From contig NZ_JAGRPU010000022.1 of assembly GCF_024606225.1 (NCBI RefSeq), positions 45,263 to 109,262 on the forward strand: a DNA stretch of 64,000 nt, in the 5' to 3' direction. This document shows, in pieces, positions 31,001 through 38,700 of the stretch (the first letter of the stretch is position 1; each line of letters opens with the position of its first letter). The stretch comes from Endozoicomonas sp. ISHI1. GTDB taxonomy: Bacteria; Pseudomonadota; Gammaproteobacteria; Pseudomonadales; Endozoicomonadaceae. Position numbers and translations under genes: made by a program. The notes under the pieces were generated by a model that was not told the DNA's origin, ran no database searches, and saw nothing but the letters and a program-made list of their open reading frames with translations.

Positions 31001-32622
31001 GATGTCGTGAAATTAATAACAAAGACCACAGCTTTGCTGAATATTCCGTAAATGGAGGCCAAACCTGGGTGTCAGTGGATTTGGGCGGGGCGCCTGTAGA
31101 GGCAACAGAAATCAAGTCTGACTTCCAGCACACCATAAATACCAGCCATTCCAGCACTCAGCTCAGGAAGAATAAGGAGCTCCTTCAGGATCTCCTGAAA
31201 GGGGCTGACCCGGAGCAACAGCAAATTCTGGCTGAAGCCTCTGGCTTGAGCCTTGGGGAACTGAACAAAGCGCTTGAAAGAAACAGTGCATTGCCAGAAA
31301 ACCATCTAAGTATTTCCGAAATAGTAAAGCACCTCTGGGGGAGAAAAGATTTAACCGGTTTTTCCATGGGTGTCTCAATGTTAGAGGCGTTAGAGACAAA
31401 AGCATGGAGCGCTATCGATACGCGCCTGGCCGGTGATGTGCAGGTGTATGACGCCAGTAAATATACCAATAGACCGATGTTGCAGGCAGTAAAACAAATA
31501 TTGTCTGACCATGATGCAAATCAGATCACTGAAAAACTCAAGTCACTCCATACAAAAATGATTGTTCAGGTCGGAGCAAATCCTTGCAACTGGTTATCTA
31601 CAATGGTGGGCATGCTGATACAAAGTGACTTGACCATACCTTCGGTCATTTTTTTTGCCCATGAAGCTCTGGCATCGGGTTGGCTGGACCCAAGGACCTA
31701 CTGGGGCAGAATTGGGACCCCTCCCAATGAACTTCTTAATCTGTTGGTGCGTCTGGAAGCTATCGATGAACTGAAAGTTAAGGCTACACAGTGCCTGAAA
31801 GAGTGGTATAAGGCATTGTTTTCCAGGGATGAAAATATCTTTATGTGGCGGTTGGCTTACAATCGCTTCCAGGGGGAAAAAAATAATGCCTTCTTCATCA
31901 CTGATTGTCATGATGGGTTTTCGCCATTTCTTGAAGGTAAAATAGCCAGCTCATCTATACAGAACTCTTGGACGGACATACCTGAGGGCATTCCGAATAT
32001 AGAACGAATGCTGGTGCATCAACCCGCGTTTGTAAAGTTAACCTCGGGCAGGGCGAACCACCGTCCAGTGATTATCCTGGGGCAACCTGTCTGGGGCGGC
32101 AAAGTGCTGGATGAAAAGATCGAAGCCCTGTATCAACAAAAAGTCGGGAACAGTCCGGACTTGAAGCCGTTATTGGAAAAAATGAAACAATCTGATACGA
32201 CGGCAGGTCAATGTCAGCGCAAACCCATTCCAGAGTCCCCTGAGAAGGACTGTGGGCCTTTGGATGCTTTAAGAAACAAATGCAAACAAGCGATTCAGCA
32301 GGCCTTCAGTCATTACCTTTATGGAGTCACCCACTCGAAAGGCAGTTGTTTAACCTATTGTTGGGCCAAAGCTTCGATCTTCGAAAGCTCACCAGACTTG
32401 TACGGTGCTCGTGACCCATCCTCGCCAGAAGAGCTACATGCAATGATGTCTGAAATTGATAGCTCTTTGGGGTTTGAGAACTCTCTTAATCTTGCCTACC
32501 TGCGGCAAACACTCAACGTCAGTGACGCTCTGGTGCTCAATTCCGACCAGCTGACGAACATTGCCGAAGAGTTTTTGAAAAGCGTTAATTTGAATTCGAT
32601 GTGTGATTCACTGGATACGTGA
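25048..32622 (+). CDS. Giant AAA/transglutaminase-like protein, paralogue 2 (2,524 aa)
   Basis: Same architecture as its neighbours. AAA1 has Walker A GETGTGKS from residue 972, Walker B LILDEAN and sensor-1 LTGNPDHY. AAA2 again carries GPAGRGKD and VVISEMNLID. The transglutaminase-like triad is intact: Cys1968 in RQGSCRHR, His in DHSFAEYS, Asp in SVDLGG. Particular to this copy: an Ala/Gly/Pro-rich insertion (25657-25713) before the conserved ADFWRRINRPGNTW, a longer linker near RSHQPFRSRQLLKSL, and a shorter region before the C-terminal HYLYGVTHSKGSCLTYCWAK block. The centre is far more conserved than the N- and C-terminal parts, as expected when core chemistry is kept and recognition regions diverge. 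Function unknown. Confidence 0.85.
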   Translation: MDGPIRGELNKSIRNNGVPDNSIPAKKAKLGEPIAKICSDVSVNLNLSSSPIRVPDKARTVSSTDSSLPGASHSFDFRFVTSDDEVRQLLVALTGDENRDVTLISHPDDLSQANLVSRLSISGDGRHILRAGKLFEGPQPLTLVMDIRKLTSEHLPKFNDLLDPANPSLYDKVSQKKCPLGKHVYLLVLASPAQLTSVAQSDVASGAAAPGAAASGAAAPGADFWRRINRPGNTWQFDAQTGNDQATEINKVPPVLAELPSAESAMDDDHTVVIDCHWHSHWRQLLLGGPGVDKQGRIRHIPGRLELLRAGQRVILKGANWQDLAFEQVIRQMQSQKCFESNGKICQLPDDVQFYQMPIGNDELHSLFQSLSHSSDKELDKGLDKEHAVKKPIIINQSNVSEWLSPIAIAPEGYAVPNTCLLEQVRAGGSVTITSPLNEALWFCLLGSLQTIRETTGLEPRLHVAHTKGQPKALSLEENDEHSLSRSHQPFRSRQLLKSLQLQKKVKGHAAFNAVRYQQPSQASHWINRQTLPLVIQINEQTSLGQLFDNIHITSEQEAHFGRRQSELQEALTAGKPVVLRGLENNPRLQQLLEPLAVGQPLLVNGQLQAYPNAHVTFLWPESAKSPSSVFSSLVATGKTCPEIDIWDFNAFKHGIPRAELPKQALQQLYEAFKTVPPRLCNPLPELTEQSLHNLILAARRAQQVDQSPQLLPRHWRKAVDSVITHGTRQNPAVRDFMKVACWQLLPDAHKKPDEDQTASVDPDRLNDIISSAPQLDREFVKQNLWSLARASDPAVFKDTQFEGFQLSYESLFPHRYANQILGRLCAIIVAHAPEEQRQAIAYQLAVDPAAAEPYQRLAIRPSRQIKRLQDALASGWQLALSSGQTRSEAIHALATDCFHMARAANSDVQCIECIANRLSESLVWQGSADQPLSALADDLYHGLMNQKDRESRRLSRLHDRLADSPVIFLQGETGTGKSYFSARMAKASGEVSVISLGPSDSEQTLMKRWQWQKHADGDRSMVQQNRMLMEWAKTPDKDERYVTLILDEANLAKAGLLASLNGLWEPEPCIYVNGHPVKVSSKHRVILTGNPDHYAGRQLDPALEEKLPRAYYPRLDQAFLRDLVVEPALVRQLQRHLPEPQINDIAHSASESVMTLWQYYQELLPEHEFTPRDLTDICSWVGWYLDCALPVNDSITSEKMNGLIRQSFRDVLGPEISETHQDALSALEIWFAARYDPDNTLSNKVHNQTTLHSIQQAFKEITKQTRPDFDTSGSAVHELVQRLGQDLSRCQQAYHFNRKHDGRQATLVEGPAGRGKDATLNLMIESVKQQAERRGESMPEVSLLNACDCSWDKVCEAIQKAKVHGGIVVISEMNLIDSQHLEGELNDILAGDAHPGFHLFATINPPEYSGRNPLSPALKGRFRHLPVRQYSPAELQTIAEKVLPESSEGKFVAKKLTEKHCHLRAYLQRHNLPLQPTSLDLQNVARAVIRGGDFTEDGLLQCLNQHYRLYLMAAGISLEELPEPSALAMTTCELDSGLCRWFNQTVSGINRPWLIRKSYLNSIDEKRHEIRIKADLDGEEARTEIIKMVAQARWQAFGLSLKPDRSDDILTRALYRHCQQRWFNHEFGETSVDVNRVFVLTEEEEQTLKLSASQLYLQEAEKWVEAWIAQTAKPCPALWQQMSDRLNHLVDDVTNKALAIGSNNAPEPYDPQVHEKQAGVLDRETNYDWQETRSVTDYIVFNMHHSPATYRVSAADIYVTAEGKVKKINLDNIHIYGVETLRPDRLPGPDQSVTLTSDQTFATLYLSSKNGQYSLPSLTPDDYIVALRTEPDFPFILTRDVYTGLHTLTIPEDYTEQTIRCAYVIEPREPGKKAPAKEARPEGPAHFDARCSKGMKAVIKRLFETVNHVDQHPPEVRVILQAIENAEDTEQRIEAITEYCKQFSGETQPGRHENFFDFLVTKRQGSCRHRVPVFVALCRYFGIRCREINNKDHSFAEYSVNGGQTWVSVDLGGAPVEATEIKSDFQHTINTSHSSTQLRKNKELLQDLLKGADPEQQQILAEASGLSLGELNKALERNSALPENHLSISEIVKHLWGRKDLTGFSMGVSMLEALETKAWSAIDTRLAGDVQVYDASKYTNRPMLQAVKQILSDHDANQITEKLKSLHTKMIVQVGANPCNWLSTMVGMLIQSDLTIPSVIFFAHEALASGWLDPRTYWGRIGTPPNELLNLLVRLEAIDELKVKATQCLKEWYKALFSRDENIFMWRLAYNRFQGEKNNAFFITDCHDGFSPFLEGKIASSSIQNSWTDIPEGIPNIERMLVHQPAFVKLTSGRANHRPVIILGQPVWGGKVLDEKIEALYQQKVGNSPDLKPLLEKMKQSDTTAGQCQRKPIPESPEKDCGPLDALRNKCKQAIQQAFSHYLYGVTHSKGSCLTYCWAKASIFESSPDLYGARDPSSPEELHAMMSEIDSSLGFENSLNLAYLRQTLNVSDALVLNSDQLTNIAEEFLKSVNLNSMCDSLDT
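25657..25713 (+). repeat. In-frame 15-bp tandem repeat in paralogue 2
   Basis: Alternating GCTTCGGGAGCCGCC and GCTCCGGGAGCCGCC units, 3.8 copies, encode ASGAAAPGAAASGAAAPGA. Paralogues 1 and 3 have a single APGA at this point, so the array is an expansion specific to this copy. Confidence 0.85.
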
Positions 32623-32688
32623 TAGCCGTTTGGCCATGATGAGCTTTTCGAGTCCGATTAATACCTTCAATGGTTTCGGGCAACCATT

Positions 32689-32772
32689 CAAATAGAACTT
32701 TTATCCTGTCTGAAGGTCATACAATTAAACGGTTTCAATGCTGTTCTTCAGATTACAGGAGAGAGGTTGACT
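32689..32772 (+). promoter_or_regulatory. Conserved leader of giant paralogue 3
   Basis: Third copy of the shared leader, with ACAGGAGAGAGG before ATG 32773. A TTG two codons upstream is in frame but lies inside the ribosome-binding region. Confidence 0.5.
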
Positions 32773-35700
32773 ATGGATGGTCGGATTGATGGGCAAATAA
32801 ACAAACGCGCTCTTGCTCTTTATGAAGGTGAAACGCCCAAGAAAGCAAAGCTGGAGTTATTGTCGAAAGAGCATGGAGATCTCTGCCGCAGGGTAACATC
32901 CCAGCTGGCTATATCGTCACTCCCGACGACATTGTCCGATAAAGTGAGGACTGTATCTTCAGCAGATTCCCCGTTCCGCAAGGCTTCCCATTCCTTCGAT
33001 TTTCGTTTTGTCGCCAGTGATGATGAGGTTAGACAGCTTTTAGTGGCCGAGACCGGCGATAAGCATCGGGATGTCACCCTTATCTCCCATCCCGATGGTC
33101 TCTCTCAGGCTAATCTGGTGAGCCGGTTGAGCATCTCCGCTGATGGTCGCCACACTCTCCGCTCAGGCAAGCTGTTTGAAGGTTCAAAGCCGCTCACTCT
33201 GGTGATAGATATCCGTAAGCTCACCAGTGAGGAGCTACCAAAATTTAACGATCTGCTGGACCCGGACAACCCCTGTCTGTACGACAAAGTCAGTCAGAGT
33301 AAACGCCCCCTGGGTGAGCATGTTGCTCTGCTGGTGGTGGCAGATCCTGCACAGTTGGCATCGGTTGGCCGGTGTGATGACGCTCCGGGGGCTGATTTCT
33401 GGCGGCGAATTAATCGGCCGGGAAATACCTGGCAGTTCGACCCGGAGAATGGCAAGGACTCATCGATGCACATCAGCGAGGTTCCTCCGTTATTGGCTGA
33501 ACTTCCTTGTGGCGAAAGGGTTATGGACGACGGCAATACCATTCTTATCAACTGTCACTTGCACAGTCACTGGCGACAGTTGCTTCTGGGTGGTCCCGGA
33601 GTGAGTGAGCAGGGGCGGATCCGGCACATCCCCGGCAGGTTTGAACTATTGAAGGACGGACAACGGGTAATTCTGAAAGGGGCCAATTGGCAGGATCTGG
33701 CCTTTGAACAGACGATTCGACAGATGCTGGCGCAAAAAAGTTATGAGAGCAATGGCAAGATCTGTCAGTTACCGGACGATGTTCATTTTTATCAGATGCC
33801 GGTAGGTAAAGATGAGCTTAATTCACTGTTCCAAAGCCTGTTCCACTCTCTGCCCGGCTTGAGTGAGGAAAAACTTGATAAAGGGCTCTCCCCAAATAAA
33901 CCAAAAGACCCGATCATCATTAACCAGAGTAATATCAGGGAGTGGCTGAGCCCCATTGCCATTGTCCCGGAGGGCTATGCAGTTCCTAATACGGGTCTGT
34001 TGGAACAAGTTCGAGCGGGTGGTGTAGTCACCGTCACATCTCCCCTCACTGAGGCACTTTGGTTTTGTTTACTGGGTTCACTGCACAGGATTCGGGAAAC
34101 GACAGGTCTGGAGCTCAGACTGCAGGTGGCTCATACCAAACGGCAACCAAAAGCTCTGGAATTGGAAGAAACCGATAAATACCCTTTGTTCGCTGACCTT
34201 CACTCAAAGGAAAAAAATAGCGGTCACGCCGCCTTTAGTACCGTCACGTATCAACAGTATGCCCAGGCAAGTCATTGGATCAATAATCACTCTGAATCAC
34301 CTTTGGTCATTCAGCTTAATGAACAGACCAGCTTCAGTCAGCTGTTTGATAATATCCATATCGCCTCGGAACAAAAGGCACATTTTGGACGACGTCAGAG
34401 TGAGTTGCAGGAGGCTTTAAACTCTGGTGGGCCGGTCATATTGCGGGGGCTCGAGACTAATCCAAACCTCCAGCAACTTCTGGAGCCCCTGGCCGTTGGG
34501 CAACCTTTGTTGGTTAATGGCCAATTACAGGCTTACCCGGAAGCTCGTGTCACCGTTCTCTGGCCTGAGTTTTTGAAAAGTTCATCTCCACTATGGCGTT
34601 CGATAATAGCCACGGGTGAACCGTGTCCCGGGGTCGATATCTGGGGGATCAATGAGGTTAAGCATGATATCCCCCGGGCTGAGATGCCACGAAAAGCGCT
34701 TCAACAAATTTACGAAGCGTTTAAAACCGTGCCTCCCGACCTTTGTAACCCTCTGCCTGAACTGACCGAAGGGGTGTTGAATAACCTGATACTGGCTGCC
34801 CGGCGGGCACAACGGGTTGACCAGTCCCCAAAGCTCCTGCCCCGACACTGGCGCAAGGCCATTAATAGCGTCATCACCCATGGCACCCGACAGAATCCGT
34901 CAGTGCGGGATTTTATGAAAGTGGCCTGTTGGTGGTTACTGCCGGATGCCTGTAAAAAGCCGGGTGCTCATAGGAGGTCCGATGAGGGTCAAACTGCCTC
35001 GGTAGACCCGGATCGGTTAAATGCCATCATCAACAGTGCCCAGCGGTTGGATAGAGCGTTTGTGAGGCAGAACCTGTGGTCACTCGTCCGAGCCTCTGAC
35101 CCGTCAGTCTTTAAGGGCAATGTATTTGAAGCGTTAAAACTGTCCTATGAAAGTCCATTTTCATGGGGGGCTGAAGAAGGTTCTCTGAACAGGCTCTGTG
35201 CCATAATCGTGGCCCATGCGCCCGAAAAACAACGAGAGGCAATGGCATATCAGTTGGAAGTTGATCCGGCAGCAGCAGAGCAATATTACCGGTTAGGTAT
35301 CAGGCCTTCAGGACAGATTAAACGTTTACAAGATGCACTGGCTTCTGGCTGGCAGTTACCTCTGTCATCAGGGCAGACCCGATCCGATACCATTCACGCT
35401 TTAGCCAGCGATTGTTTTCATATTGCCAGAACAGCACATTCTGATGCAGCGGCCATTGAACGCATAGAGAACCGGCTTTCTCAGTCACTGGCATGGGAGG
35501 GCTCCGCTGATCAGCCACTGACAGCACTGGCCTGTGATCTTTATCACGGCAAGGTGAGTCAGAAGGATCGTGAAAGCCGTCGATTATCCCGACTCCATGA
35601 CCGGCTTGTAGACTCACCCGTTATATTCCTGCAGGGAGAAACCGGCACCGGAAAAAGTTACTTTGCCGCCAGTATGGCAAAAGCTTCAGGACAGGCTTCG

Positions 35701-38700
35701 GTGATTTCCCTTGGACCTTCTGACAGCGAACAGACCCTGATGAAACGCTGGCAGTGGCAAGAGCAGGCCGATGGCGATCGCTCTATGGAACAGCAAAACC
35801 GGATGCTGATGGAATGGGCCAAAACCCCACATGATAAAGATGGAGAATACGTAACACTGGTTCTGGATGAAGCCAACCTGACTAAAACCGGATTACAGGC
35901 TTCATTGAACGGCTTATGGGAGCCGGAACCCTGCGTCTATGTGAATGGTCATCCTGTCAAGGTCAGCTCAAAACATCGGGTGATTCTCACTGGTAACCCG
36001 AATCATTACACCGGACGCCAGCTGGACCCGGCCCTGAAAGAGAAACTGCCCGGGGCTTACTACCCACCTTTGGACCAGGCTTTCCTTCGGGACAGGGTGG
36101 TGGAACCGGCTCTGGTTAAGCAATTACAACGGCATCTGCCGGACTCCCAAATAAACGACATTGCACAGATTGCTAGCGAGAGTGTGATGATACTCTGGCA
36201 ATATTATCAGGAACTGTTGCCAGAGCACGCCTTTACCCCCAGAGATTTAACGGATATCTGTAGTTGGGTGGGTTGGTATCTTGATCGTGCGCTACCCGTA
36301 AACGACAGTGTTACCGGTAAGCAAATAAACGGTTTGATCCAACAAAGTTTCCGGGATGTACTGGGTCCCGAAATCAGCGAAGCTCATCAGGATGCCCTGA
36401 CAGCACTGGACATCTGGTTTTCTGTCCGTTACGAACCGGACAACACCCTGAGCAACAAAGTTCATAACCAGACCACCCTGCACCTTATACAGCAGGCTTT
36501 CAAAACATTCACCGAACAAACCCGGCCTGACTTTGATACCTCCGGATCGGCAGTCAGTGAGCTGGTACAACGGCTGGGACAGGATTTAAGCCGGTGTCAG
36601 CAGGCTTATCATCACAACAGGAAGCACGACGGTCGTCAGGCGACGCTGATTGAAGGTCCGGCCGGACGGGGCAAGGATGCCACCCTGAACCTGATGATTC
36701 AAAGCGTCAAACAGCAGACTGAGCAACGGGGAGAATCCATGCCAGAGGTCTTTCTCCTGAATGCCTGTGATTGTTCCTGGGATAGATTGTGTGAAAAGAT
36801 CCAGACGGCAAAATTGCAGGGCGGCATCGTGATTATTTCAGAAATGAATCTCATCGACAGCCAGCACCTGGAAGGTGAGTTGAACGATATTCTGGCCGGT
36901 GACGCGCATCCCGGATTCCACCTGTTTGCTACCATCAACCCACCTGAGTACAGCGGGCGCAAACCCTTATCACCGGCACTGAAAGGGCGTTTCCGGCATT
37001 TGCCCATCCGGCAGTATAGCCCGGCAGAATTGCAGACCATTGCAGAGAAAGTGTTGCCAGAGACTCCACAAGGGAAAATCATCGCTAAACAACTGACTAA
37101 GCAACATTGTCGTCTGAGGGCTTACCTGCAAAGGAAAAAACTACCGTTGCAACCGACCAGCCTTGATTTACAGAATCTGGCCAGGGCCGTCATACGAGGA
37201 GGTGATTTTACCGAAGAAGGACTTCATCAATGCATCAATCAGCACTACCGGCTTTATCTGATGGCTGCAAAAATATCGCTGGATGAACTGCCCGAGCCAT
37301 CGGCTCAAGTCAGGGCTCTCGATATGAGTAGGGGTGAGCTTGATTCTGAACTTTGCAAATGGTTCAACCAAACGGTATCAGGCACTGATCGTCCGTGGGT
37401 GATACGAAGCAGTGATTTCAACAGTATTGATGAAAAAAACCATGAAATTCTTGTTAGCACTCATCTGAATGAAGACGAAGCCAGAGCGGAAATCATCAAG
37501 AGACTGGCTCGGACCAGATGGCAGGCATCCGGTCTCTCCCTCCAGCCGGACGCGTCGGACGATATTCTCACTCAGGCACTGTACCGATACTGGCAGCAAC
37601 GCTGGTTTGCTCGTGAGTTTGGTCCGATGGGCGTAGAGGTTAACAGCGTGTTTCCCCTGGCGAAAGAAGAGGCACAAGCGCTGAAATTATCGGCTTCCCA
37701 GCCTTATCTTCAGGAGGCTGATCGGCAGATAGAGTTATGGAATGGCCGCGATGTTCAACTATGGCCTGCGTTTTGGTATCAGATGAGTGGTCTGGTGAAC
37801 CATCGAGTTGAGGGTAGTATTGAGGGCAGTATTAACGAAGCGTCAGTTGTTGGCGGTGATAACGCTCCTGAGCCATACAATCCGGAAGTCGAAGAGAAAG
37901 AGGCTCCGGCAATAGACCAGAGAACGAACTATGAGTGCTTTGACAGGCCAGAACTGTACGATTTCAGAATTTTTGATACGCAGGACTATTCTTGCGTGAT
38001 GTATCGGTGGTGGGCAAAGGATATTTTTGTGTCTGAAAAGGGTGCTGTCAAAGAGATCGCTCTTAATGATAAAGACATTTACGGGGTCGAAACCCTCACA
38101 CCGGCCCGGTTACCAGGGCGTGACCAGCCAGTGTCATTAGCCAGCGATCAAACGCTGGCAACCTTTGACTGGACATCCGGCAGTGGTCGATATGCATTGC
38201 CCAGCCTGACGCCTGACGACTATATAGTGGCCCTGCGCATAGAGCCGGATGTGCCATACACGCTGGTCAGGAATCAATATACCGGGCTTCACACGCTGTC
38301 TGTTGCAGTGGCCGAAACCAAACAGAAAATTCAGTTTGCTTATGTCGTAGAACACAGAGGAGCGTGCAGAAAAACACGTACCAGAGGAGTCCGGTCTGCG
38401 CAATCAACACGTTTTGACGCCCGCTGTTCCCAGGGTATGAAAACAGTACTGAAGGAAGTGTTTGAGAACATTAACCGACAGCCACTGAAAGTACGGGAGC
38501 CTTTGCGAACAATACAAAAGGCTAAAAACATGAAGCAACGCATTGTGGCGATCAAGGATTATTGCAAACAGTTTTCCGGTAATGCTATACCAGAGCGCCA
38601 TAAGAATTTCTTTCGATTCCTCGTCACACAACGGCAAGGTAGCTGTCGTCATCGTGTATCTGTTTTTGTTGCTCTTTGTCGTTATTTTGGTATTCCAAGT

